DNA from: Anaerolineae bacterium
GTDB lineage: Bacteria; Chloroflexota; Anaerolineae; Anaerolineales; UBA11858
Assembly (NCBI GenBank): GCA_003694235.1
Contig: RFKO01000241.1
Coordinates: 1-8,514 of the forward strand
Length of the DNA stretch: 8,514 nucleotides
Direction of reading: 5' to 3'
The notes beneath the pieces are model-generated. The model was not told where the DNA came from, did no database searches, and was given only the letters and a program-made list of their open reading frames with translations. This document shows positions 1-5,815 of this stretch, piece by piece. The translations under genes and the position numbers were made by a program. The number at the start of each line of letters is the position of its first letter. Position 1 is the stretch's first letter.

Positions 1-121
1 CATCCGGGTGGGAACGGTTGGCGAGCGCCGCTTCCGCCTGGTCACCCATTACTGGATTGACGACGCCGCCGTTCAGCGCACCGTCCAGGCGTTCGCCGAC
101 GTGCTGCAAAACGCTTCGTGA
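1..121 (+). CDS. C-terminal fragment of a probable threonine-aldolase-type PLP enzyme (5' truncated)
   Basis: An open frame enters from the left edge (first full codon at 2) and ends at TGA 119-121, giving 39 residues. The tail reads RRFRLVTHYWIDDAAVQRTV and ends in ADVLQNAS. A strand with the motif R-x-VTHY followed by an acidic helix ending the protein resembles the C-terminus of low-specificity L-threonine aldolases (beta-eliminating lyase family), which split threonine or allo-threonine into glycine and acetaldehyde using pyridoxal phosphate. The catalytic lysine and the cofactor pocket lie outside the window, so the assignment rests on the tail alone. A related fold-type I PLP aminotransferase is the main alternative. 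The phosphorylase that follows starts 148 bases downstream, so the two may not share a transcript. Confidence 0.5.
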   Translation, partial: IRVGTVGERRFRLVTHYWIDDAAVQRTVQAFADVLQNAS

Positions 122-127
122 TACAAT
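122..127 (+). promoter_or_regulatory. Possible extended -10 promoter element before the phosphorylase gene
   Basis: TACAAT at 122-127 is preceded by TG at 119-120 and one spacer base, which fits an extended -10 (TGnTAtAAT). The TG is part of the stop codon of the upstream gene. No convincing -35 hexamer lies 16-18 bases upstream. Transcription from here would give a leader of about 135 bases containing the repeats at 166-258. This is motif reading only. Confidence 0.25.
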
Positions 128-165
128 TTCGGCCCACCTGTGGAGAAGGGTTTCATCTACAGGCA

Positions 166-185
166 GGGCAGTTACCACCGAAAAA
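166..185. repeat. Direct repeat, left copy (20 bases)
   Basis: GGGCAGTTACCACCGAAAAA recurs at 237-257 with one extra A after GGGCA. The 16 bases AGTTACCACCGAAAAA (170-185 and 242-257) are identical. The cores are 72 bases apart and enclose the 9-base tandem repeat. No reverse-complement partner is seen nearby, so this is a direct repeat and not a hairpin arm. Its function is unknown. Confidence 0.8.
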
Positions 186-189
186 GTCA

Positions 190-225
190 GATCAATTCGA
201 CCAACCCGACCAATCAGACCAATTT
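190..225. repeat. Four-unit 9-base tandem repeat (iteron-like), consensus GACCAATnn
   Basis: Four consecutive 9-base units are visible: GATCAATTC (190-198), GACCAACCC (199-207), GACCAATCA (208-216) and GACCAATTT (217-225). The GA-C/T-CAA core is kept in all four and the last bases vary. The array sits in the gap upstream of the phosphorylase. It could be a cluster of protein-binding sites or a short minisatellite. It reads as DQx triplets in one frame because 9 is a multiple of 3, but nothing supports translation. Confidence 0.8.
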
Positions 226-236
226 CATTGTGAGCC

Positions 237-257
237 GGGCAAGTTACCACCGAAAAA
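237..257. repeat. Direct repeat, right copy (21 bases)
   Basis: Second copy of the element at 166-185, carrying one extra A. It ends 12 bases before the phosphorylase start codon. Its A-run plus GG (253-260) is also the only purine-rich stretch available as a ribosome binding site for that gene, so the repeat may have been recruited into, or duplicated from, the translation start region. Confidence 0.8.
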
Positions 258-269
258 AGGCTTAAACAC

Positions 270-1115
270 ATGGACACATTTATCACCCTTGAAGAAATAA
301 ACCAGGCAGCGGAGGCAATCCGCCCGCGCCTCAAAACCGTCCCTCAGGTCGGCATCATCTTAGGCTCCGGCCTGGGCGCGCTGGCCGAAGCAGTAGAAAA
401 CCCGATCCGCATCCCTTACGGCGAAATCCCTCACTGGCCGGTTTCCACCGTGATCGGACATCAAGGCCAGCTGGTCATCGGCGAACTGGAAGGCCGGCAG
501 GTCATGGTCATGCAGGGACGGGTGCACTATTACGAGGGCTACAGCATGGCTCAGGTCACCCTGCCGGTGCGCGTGATGCAACGGCTGGGCATCCCCATGC
601 TTTTCGTCACCAACGCAGCCGGCGCTGTCAACCCCGATTTCGAACCCGGCGACCTGATGCTGCTCAGCGATCACCTCAACCTGCTGGGAATGGCCGGCCC
701 CAACCCGCTGCGCGGGCCAAACCTGGACGAATTCGGCCCTCGCTTCCCCGATATGAGCCAGGCCTATGACCCCCAATTGCGTCACCTGGCCCGAGAGGCG
801 GCGCAAGAGGCCGGCTTCCGCCTGCACGAGGGCGTGTACGTCTGCCTGGCAGGCCCGTCCTTCGAGACGCCCGCCGACCTGCGCTTCCTGCGCACCATCG
901 GCGTCGATGCGGTCGGTATGTCCACCGTGCCAGAGGTGACGGTGGCACGCCACGGCGGGATGCGGGTGATGGGCGTCTCCGGTATCAGCAACAAAGCCAA
1001 CCTGGACGGCAGCACAATCACCACACACGAAGAGGTGTTGGCAGCCGGGAAAGTCATGGCGCCCCGGCTGATCACGCTGGTGCGCGGGGTACTTCGGCGT
1101 CTCGGCCAGGCCTGA
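270..1115 (+). CDS. punA: Purine nucleoside phosphorylase, trimeric (inosine/guanosine) type
   Basis: This is a cytosolic purine-salvage enzyme that splits inosine, guanosine and their deoxy forms with phosphate, releasing the base and (deoxy)ribose-1-phosphate. Its 281 residues are the usual length for the trimeric family. The phosphate loop GSGLG is at 32-36 (Ser33), GHQG at 63-66 (His64) and QGRVHYYEGY at 82-91 (Arg84, His86). The base and ribose site shows NAAGA at 115-119, GPSFET at 195-200 (Glu199), GMSTVPE at 216-222 (Met217, Ser218), SNKAN at 240-244 (Asn241) and His253. These match the catalytic set known from human PNP, and the Glu/Asn pair points to 6-oxopurines. The hexameric DeoD family lacks this motif order. 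The ATG at 270 has only a weak purine-rich site (AAAGG, 256-260). The next gene begins 6 bases after the stop. MTA phosphorylase is less likely because of the Glu/Asn pair. Confidence 0.93.
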   Translation: MDTFITLEEINQAAEAIRPRLKTVPQVGIILGSGLGALAEAVENPIRIPYGEIPHWPVSTVIGHQGQLVIGELEGRQVMVMQGRVHYYEGYSMAQVTLPVRVMQRLGIPMLFVTNAAGAVNPDFEPGDLMLLSDHLNLLGMAGPNPLRGPNLDEFGPRFPDMSQAYDPQLRHLAREAAQEAGFRLHEGVYVCLAGPSFETPADLRFLRTIGVDAVGMSTVPEVTVARHGGMRVMGVSGISNKANLDGSTITTHEEVLAAGKVMAPRLITLVRGVLRRLGQA

Positions 1116-1121
1116 GGCCCT

Positions 1122-1796
1122 ATGACGGAATACCTGCCGTTTTTCAAAAATTACGAGGTCCTGATCTATTTGCTGCTCGGCATCGTGGCCGTGTGGCAGG
1201 CGCGCAAATTCACCCTGGCGCTGGACGAACTGCGCGCGGCCGCATTTGGCCTGGAGATAGAAAGCGCCCGCAACCGCGTGATCTGGTCGGCATCCATGCT
1301 CATCCTGATTTTTCTGCTGGCGGTGGCCGAGTTCAGCCTGGTGACCTTCGTCGCGCCGGCAATACCGGAAGTCAACCCCCTCCCCACCGCCACGCTCGAC
1401 CTGCTGGCAACACCCACCACCACGCTGCCACCCTCGGTCGCCACCGCGCTTCCCCAGTCCCAACCGGAGGGGGGACAAACATCCTGCATCCCCGGTCAGG
1501 TCGAAATCACCAGTCCGCAGGATAACGAGACGGTGCGCGATGTGGTCGAAATCACCGGCTCGGCAAACACACCCAATTTCGGTTTTTACAAATTCGAAAT
1601 CGCCGCCGCCGGCTCGGAAAACTGGCTCACCATCCAGGCAGGAGATACACCGGTGCAGGATGACGTGCTGGGATACTGGGACACCACGCTCATGGCCGCG
1701 GGAGACTACACACTGCGCCTGGTCGTCACCGACAATCAGGGAGAATCGGCGCCACCCTGCATCATCCGGGTGCGGGTGGAGGCCCCCAGCGAATGA
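1122..1796 (+). CDS. Two-pass membrane protein with extracytoplasmic Ig-like domain, function unknown
   Basis: The 224-residue protein has two hydrophobic segments (about 11-26 and 53-80) separated by a charged stretch, ALDELRAAAFGLEIESARNR. A Thr/Pro-rich linker follows (about 84-118), then a beta-rich domain (about 121-221) with VEITSPQDNETV, FYKFEIAA, a WDT turn (186-188) and AAGDYTLRLVVTDNQGE. This pattern resembles the Ig/fibronectin-like domains that Chloroflexota attach to surface proteins. Cys122 and Cys213 lie at the two ends of the domain and could form a disulfide. The likely layout is both termini outside with a short cytoplasmic loop, but the opposite orientation of the first helix is not excluded. 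The start lies 6 bases after the phosphorylase stop, and GAGG overlapping that stop can serve as ribosome binding site. No enzymatic motif is visible; a role in surface binding or scaffolding is only a guess. Confidence 0.75.
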   Translation: MTEYLPFFKNYEVLIYLLLGIVAVWQARKFTLALDELRAAAFGLEIESARNRVIWSASMLILIFLLAVAEFSLVTFVAPAIPEVNPLPTATLDLLATPTTTLPPSVATALPQSQPEGGQTSCIPGQVEITSPQDNETVRDVVEITGSANTPNFGFYKFEIAAAGSENWLTIQAGDTPVQDDVLGYWDTTLMAAGDYTLRLVVTDNQGESAPPCIIRVRVEAPSE

Positions 1797-1802
1797 GAAA
1801 CC

Positions 1803-2342
1803 ATGCCCGAGATCGAAATCCGCCCCGCCATCGCCAGTGATATCCCCGCCCTGATCGCGCTGGAGCACGGCTACAGCAGCGACCATGCCTGGCAGATGGA
1901 ATTCCGTCGTCAGGGCGAGCAGGTCAGCATCACCTTCCGCCAGATTCGCCTGCCGCGCTCGGTGCAGGTACAATATCCTCATCCGCCGGCTGCCCTGGCC
2001 GACGACTGGCAAAAGCGCGACGGGCTGCTGGTAGCCGTCCGCGAGGGCGAACCGCTGGGCTACATCAGCCTGAGACTGCAAAGCGGCGGGCACATTGCCC
2101 GCGTCACCGATCTGGCGGTGGGACGCCGTTTTCGCCGGCAGAAAATCGGCAGCGCGCTGGTGCTGGCCGCCCAGGACTTAGCGCTGCAAATGGGCAGCCG
2201 CCGGATGGTGCTGGAGATGCAACCCAAAAACTACCCCGCCATTCAGATGGCCCGCAAACTGGGCTTTGAATTGTGCGGCTACCAGGACCATTACTTCGTC
2301 AACCAGGATATCGCCCTGTTCTTCTCGAAGTGGTTGAAGTGA
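1803..2342 (+). CDS. GNAT-family N-acetyltransferase, RimI-like
   Basis: The 179-residue protein has the GNAT fold order. It opens with the strand and helix IEIRPAIASDIPALIALE (4-21). Motif A is VTDLAVGRRFRRQKIGSAL (101-119), whose Q-x-x-G-x-A segment (113-118) is the acetyl-CoA pyrophosphate loop. Motif B is NYPAIQMARKLGFELCGY (143-160). LGFELCGYQDHYF with a preceding asparagine is typical of RimI-type enzymes acting on protein N-termini or small amines. The region 30-70 is less typical and would form the acceptor site, so the substrate cannot be named. It starts 6 bases after the previous gene with no strong Shine-Dalgarno sequence (GAGAAACC precedes the ATG), suggesting translational coupling. 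The next gene begins 13 bases after the stop. True RimI is usually shorter (about 150 residues), so orthology to ribosomal S18 acetylase is not claimed. Confidence 0.85.
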   Translation: MPEIEIRPAIASDIPALIALEHGYSSDHAWQMEFRRQGEQVSITFRQIRLPRSVQVQYPHPPAALADDWQKRDGLLVAVREGEPLGYISLRLQSGGHIARVTDLAVGRRFRRQKIGSALVLAAQDLALQMGSRRMVLEMQPKNYPAIQMARKLGFELCGYQDHYFVNQDIALFFSKWLK

Positions 2343-2355
2343 CTTCCATCCGCCC

Positions 2356-4275
2356 ATGCCTGCTCTGATCTCCGCCCTGCAAACGTTCAACCAGCTGCTG
2401 ACCGCCGGCATCGCGATCACCGCGTTCTCTCTGCTGCTCTACACGCTTTCCTTCAATCTGAAGAACCGCGTGGCCCGCTCGGCTGCGTTGATTTTCGCCG
2501 GGGTGATGATTGTGTTCACCGGAGAAGCGATTAACAGCGTTTCGCCCCCGCCGCTCTGGATGAACATCCTGCTGCGCCTGGAATGGATAGGGGTGATCTT
2601 CCTGCCGCCGGCGTACCTGCATTTTTCCGATGCTCTGCTGGCGACCACCGGCCGCCCTTCGCGCGGCCGCAGGCGATTGCTGGTGCGACTGACCTACCTG
2701 CTCTCCGGCGGATTCGCTCTCGGCCTGCTGCATCCCCGCTGGATGGGGACAATTTCCATCGCCGAAAAAGCGCCCTACATCAAGGCCGCGCCGCTCTCCT
2801 GGATTTTTCTGGTGTACTACGTCGTCAGCCTGAGCTGGGCCTGGGTGAATTTCTGGCGCGCCTATCGCCGCACCATCACCGGCACCGGCCGCCGCCGCAT
2901 GGGATACCTGATCGCCGGCGCGGCCGCGCCCACCTTCAGCACCTTCCCCTATCAGACGTATTTCGGCGGCCTGGCAGGGGAGCACCCGCTGCTCTTCTGG
3001 CTTTCTGCCGACGCGCTGAACCTGCTGACGCCGGCCATCCTGCTGGTGATGGCTTACGCAGTGGCCTTCTACGGCGTCTCCTGGCCCGATCGGGTGGTCA
3101 AACGTCGTCTGTTCAAGTGGGTGATGCGCGGGCCGGTGACCGCCTCCACCGTGCTGGCGGTCACCACGCTGGTACGCCGCGCCGGTGAAGCGTACGGCAA
3201 TCCCTATTCCACCGCCGTACCCATCGTGATGACCGGCACACTGCTGCTGATGCAATACGCCATCACCATGCTGGCCCCGCTGTGGGAGCGCGTGCTGTTT
3301 TACGGCGGCGATAAAAGCGAAGTCCACCTGGTGCAAACGCTGGAAGAACGCATGCTCACCAGCAGCGACCTGCGTCAGTTCCTGGAAACGCTGCTGACGG
3401 CTGTCTGCGACCATCTGCAAATCGGCAGAGCGTTTGTGATTGCGCTGGAACCCCCCGGCATGGAGGTGATCGTCAGCGTGGGCGCGGTGGATGAGCTGCC
3501 CGACCCATCGTTGACGGGCGAATTGCGCGCCAATCCGCCAGCGGGCGACCGCGAGCGTCTTTTCCGCTGGGGAGATTACTGGCTGCTGCCGCTTTTCGCC
3601 GCCGCCTCCACCTCAAACGGAGAGACACCGCTTTTGCTCGGCCTGCTGGGAGCAGAACGTCATCCGGAAACCGACCTGGAGGAGGAACAACGGCTGGCAT
3701 TGAACACCCTGGCCGAGCGCGCCGCGCTGGCGCTGGAAGACCGGCTGAAACAACAGCAGGTGTTCTCCTCCCTGGAAAGCCTGGCCCCTCAGGTGGACTG
3801 GCTGCAACGTCTGCGCGCCGCCTCGCGGCTGGAAAGCAAGGACGCGCTGCTGGCATCACCCAACGAACTGAAAAACGGAGATTTCGCCCGCTGGGTCAAA
3901 GATGCGCTCAGCCATTACTGGGGAGGCCCCAAACTCTCCAAAAGCCCGCTGATGGGCCTGCAGGTTGTTCAGCAGGCGTTGGAAGAACACGACGGCGCCT
4001 CGGTCAACGCGCTGCGCGCCATCCTGCGCCAGGCCATCGAACAGGTGCGCCCGGAAGGGAAACGCCGCTTCACCACCGAATGGCTCTTGTATAATATCCT
4101 TGAAATGAAATTTATGGAGGGCCGCAAAGTGCGCGACATCGCCACCCGGCTGGCCATGTCGGAGGCCGACCTGTATCGCAAGCAGCGCGTCGCCATCGAA
4201 GCCGTGGCCAACGCCATCCTGGAGATGGAGCAACAGGCCCGCCAGCAAATACAAAAAGAGAAGGAAAACAACTGA
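2356..4275 (+). CDS. Multi-pass membrane sensor with GAF-like domain and C-terminal helix-turn-helix
   Basis: The 639-residue protein begins with a membrane block of about eight or nine hydrophobic segments (near 14-34, 42-62, 70-92, 108-126, 148-168, 181-197, 212-240, 258-272, 287-310). A linker, PLWERVLFYGGDKSEVHLVQ, leads to a GAF-like region (about 335-465) that ends in the family-typical helix LNTLAERAALALEDRLKQQQ. The last 140 residues end in a predicted HTH: RKVRDIATRLAMSEADLYRK (590-609), followed by QRVAIEAVANAI and a charged tail. I find no histidine-kinase H-box or ATP-binding boxes, no GGDEF, and no cyclase or phosphatase motif, so the apparent output is the HTH. The domain may bind DNA from the membrane or contact partners; neither is shown. 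The ATG at 2356 has no good ribosome binding site, and an in-frame stop at 2335-2337 rules out a longer form except by a rarer start codon. Its layout parallels the cyclase at 5812. Confidence 0.75.
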   Translation: MPALISALQTFNQLLTAGIAITAFSLLLYTLSFNLKNRVARSAALIFAGVMIVFTGEAINSVSPPPLWMNILLRLEWIGVIFLPPAYLHFSDALLATTGRPSRGRRRLLVRLTYLLSGGFALGLLHPRWMGTISIAEKAPYIKAAPLSWIFLVYYVVSLSWAWVNFWRAYRRTITGTGRRRMGYLIAGAAAPTFSTFPYQTYFGGLAGEHPLLFWLSADALNLLTPAILLVMAYAVAFYGVSWPDRVVKRRLFKWVMRGPVTASTVLAVTTLVRRAGEAYGNPYSTAVPIVMTGTLLLMQYAITMLAPLWERVLFYGGDKSEVHLVQTLEERMLTSSDLRQFLETLLTAVCDHLQIGRAFVIALEPPGMEVIVSVGAVDELPDPSLTGELRANPPAGDRERLFRWGDYWLLPLFAAASTSNGETPLLLGLLGAERHPETDLEEEQRLALNTLAERAALALEDRLKQQQVFSSLESLAPQVDWLQRLRAASRLESKDALLASPNELKNGDFARWVKDALSHYWGGPKLSKSPLMGLQVVQQALEEHDGASVNALRAILRQAIEQVRPEGKRRFTTEWLLYNILEMKFMEGRKVRDIATRLAMSEADLYRKQRVAIEAVANAILEMEQQARQQIQKEKENN

Positions 4276-4300
4276 TTAGAGGAGATGCCGGTAGCTCGAG

Positions 4301-4305
4301 GGAGG
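4301..4305 (+). promoter_or_regulatory. Strong ribosome binding site for the S1-domain gene
   Basis: GGAGG at 4301-4305 lies 4 bases before the ATG at 4310. It fixes this start over the earlier AGGAG-ATG at 4280-4286, which opens only a 26-codon frame that overlaps the S1 start. It is one of only two clear Shine-Dalgarno sequences in the window. Confidence 0.7.
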
Positions 4306-4309
4306 CTCT

Positions 4310-5221
4310 ATGACATCGAAAAAGGTAGAACTGGACTCATCTCTGCCGCCCGATCCCCCCGATGAATCATGGTGGGCTGCTGTGCTGGCGGAGGAAGAAG
4401 ATCACAGCGGCGAAGATGAGCACCCTGCGGAGCGGTTCACAGATTGGGAACTGGCGCGCCGCCTGTTGATGGAAGATCGCATCATCGAACTGCCGGTCAC
4501 CGGTTATAACCGCGGGGGCGTGCTGGTGGAAGGCGAGCGCATCCTGGGTTTTGTGCCCATCTCACACCTGACCGAACTCGATAACACGGCCTGCAGCGAG
4601 AAGCTCAAAAGCTACCTGGGACGGCAGCTGAAACTCAAAGTGATCGAATGCCGGCCCGAGGGAGAGCGGGTGGTGCTCTCAGAGCGGGCTGCCCAGGCCG
4701 GGCAGGGTAAACGCCTGGAACTGCTGCGTTCGCTGCGTCCCGGTCTGCACCTGCGCGGGCGGGTGACCACCATCACCGATTTCGGCGTCTTCATCGACCT
4801 GGGAGGCGTGGAGGGACTGGCGCACATCTCGGAACTCTCCTGGGGACGCGTCTCCCACCCATCCGAAGTGGTGCAGTGCGGCCAGGAGGTCGAAGTCTGC
4901 GTGTTGCACGTCAACCGACGGCGTAACCGCATCGCCCTCAGCCTGAAACGGCTGCGCCCCAACCCCTGGGAGACCGTGCTGGAACGCTATCAAATCGGGC
5001 AGATCGTCCCGGCGCGCATCACCTGCCTGGTGTCGTATGGCGCCTTTGCCCGCCTGGAGGAAGGGCTGGACGGGCTGATCCACATCTCCCAGATGCCCGG
5101 TTCGCCCCGCCGCCCGGAGGAAGTGATCACTGCTGGCGATAAAGTAAAAGTCGAGATTTTGCACATCAACCCGCAAAAACAGCAATTGGGGTTGCGGCTG
5201 CACCGCACAGAGAGCGGATGA
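4310..5221 (+). CDS. S1-domain RNA-binding protein with three S1 repeats
   Basis: The 303-residue protein has an acidic N-terminal tail (1-45, rich in D, E and P) and three S1 (OB-fold) repeats at about 57-125, 144-213 and 228-298. Repeat 1 has GYNRGGVLVEGERILGFVPI (65-84) and ends in VVLSERA, the form seen in the early repeats of ribosomal protein S1. Repeat 2 is the most canonical: GRVTTITDFGVFIDLGGVEG (150-169), LAHISELSW, and an end in IALSLKRL. Repeat 3 has ARITCLVSYGAFARLEEGLD followed by GLIHISQM. S1 repeats bind single-stranded RNA, so a role in translation or mRNA handling is likely. E. coli S1 has six repeats, so this is either a short S1 form or a paralogue; no catalytic domain such as RNase or PNPase is attached. 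A strong GGAGG precedes the start. comEA follows after 24 bases. Confidence 0.88.
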   Translation: MTSKKVELDSSLPPDPPDESWWAAVLAEEEDHSGEDEHPAERFTDWELARRLLMEDRIIELPVTGYNRGGVLVEGERILGFVPISHLTELDNTACSEKLKSYLGRQLKLKVIECRPEGERVVLSERAAQAGQGKRLELLRSLRPGLHLRGRVTTITDFGVFIDLGGVEGLAHISELSWGRVSHPSEVVQCGQEVEVCVLHVNRRRNRIALSLKRLRPNPWETVLERYQIGQIVPARITCLVSYGAFARLEEGLDGLIHISQMPGSPRRPEEVITAGDKVKVEILHINPQKQQLGLRLHRTESG

Positions 5222-5245
5222 GCGCACCCTCCCGCAGAGCGCAGC

Positions 5246-5815
5246 ATGAAACCCGGCTGGATGGCTGCCATCAGTGTGTTGATAGGATTGCTGGCCGCCG
5301 GTTTGCTGGAGCTGGCCAGTCGCCCGCCGCGCGGCTCAGCCATCCAGTTGTTGCCTCCCCCCACGCCCGCGCCGCTAAAAGTTCACATCGCCGGCGCGGT
5401 GCAACACCCCGGCGTGGTAGCGCTCCCTCCCGGCAGCCGGGTGGAAGACGCCATCCAGGCCGCCGGCGGGTTGACAGAACCGGCCGACGTGACCGCCCTC
5501 AACCTGGCGGCGCAAGTGCAGGACGGCGAAAAAATCATCGTTCCGATGCGCGCCGCGACAACCAGCCCGCCCGTTGACGCCCAGCCTGTCTCTGCCACGG
5601 TCGAGCCAACCACGGCGAAGATCAACATCAACACGGCCTCGCAACAACAGTTGGAGGCGCTGCCCGGCATTGGCCCGACGATCGCAGCCCGCATCATCGC
5701 GTACCGAAACGAACACGGCCCTTTCCAGACCATCGAGCAAATCATGGACGTCCAGGGTATCGGGACGGTAACATTTGATAAAATCAAAGCCTATATCGCC
5801 GTGGAGGAGCGATGA
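5246..5815 (+). CDS. comEA: ComEA-like competence DNA-binding protein
   Basis: The 189-residue protein has an N-terminal membrane anchor (about 7-24), a Pro-rich spacer, an SLBB-type domain (about 43-102, with VHIAGAVQHPGVVALPPGSR and AAGGLTEPADVTALNLA) and a second linker. A tandem helix-hairpin-helix module (about 125-187) closes it: INTASQQQLEALPGIGPTIA, then IIAYRNEHGPF and MDVQGIGTVTFDKIK. ComEA is the membrane-anchored receptor that binds incoming double-stranded DNA on the outer face and passes it to the ComEC channel during natural transformation. The anchor-SLBB-HhH order is the Gram-positive ComEA layout. No comEC gene follows; the next gene is a cyclase whose start overlaps this stop by 4 bases. 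The start has no good ribosome binding site. The frame from ATG 5218 is a different frame and is not this protein. Confidence 0.9.
   Translation: MKPGWMAAISVLIGLLAAGLLELASRPPRGSAIQLLPPPTPAPLKVHIAGAVQHPGVVALPPGSRVEDAIQAAGGLTEPADVTALNLAAQVQDGEKIIVPMRAATTSPPVDAQPVSATVEPTTAKININTASQQQLEALPGIGPTIAARIIAYRNEHGPFQTIEQIMDVQGIGTVTFDKIKAYIAVEER
5803..5809 (+). promoter_or_regulatory. Ribosome binding site inside comEA for the cyclase gene
   Basis: GGAGGAG at 5803-5809 lies within the last codons of comEA, 4 bases from GGAGG to the ATG at 5812. Start and stop share ATGA (5812-5815). This decides the cyclase start and indicates translational coupling to comEA. Confidence 0.75.

Noticed and set aside
134..143. 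CCACCTGTGG as a terminator hairpin for the upstream gene
   Set aside because: The stem is only 4 base pairs with a 2-base loop and no T-run follows, so it would not act as an intrinsic terminator.
118..300. 60-codon frame reading through the repeat region (DQF/DQP/DQS/DQF peptide)
   Set aside because: The periodic peptide simply reflects the 9-base repeat being a multiple of three. The frame runs into the phosphorylase gene and has no ribosome binding site.
360..2093. 577-codon open frame on the minus strand spanning three genes
   Set aside because: It lies antisense to the phosphorylase, the Ig-like protein and the acetyltransferase, all with clear family motifs on the plus strand. Its translation is rich in His, Gln, Gly and Arg with no domain, as expected for the reverse of GC-rich coding DNA.
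4090..4095. TATAAT inside the HTH-sensor gene as an internal promoter for the S1-comEA-cyclase block
   Set aside because: The bases encode Tyr-Asn within LLYNILEMKF of the C-terminal module, and no good -35 lies at the right distance (best is TTCACC with a 15-base spacer). It cannot be excluded but is not supported.
4284..4364. Short frame from ATG 4284 after AGGAG, a possible leader peptide
   Set aside because: The 26 codons overlap the S1 start, the AGGAG touches the ATG with almost no spacing, and the peptide shows no attenuator features such as a run of regulatory codons.
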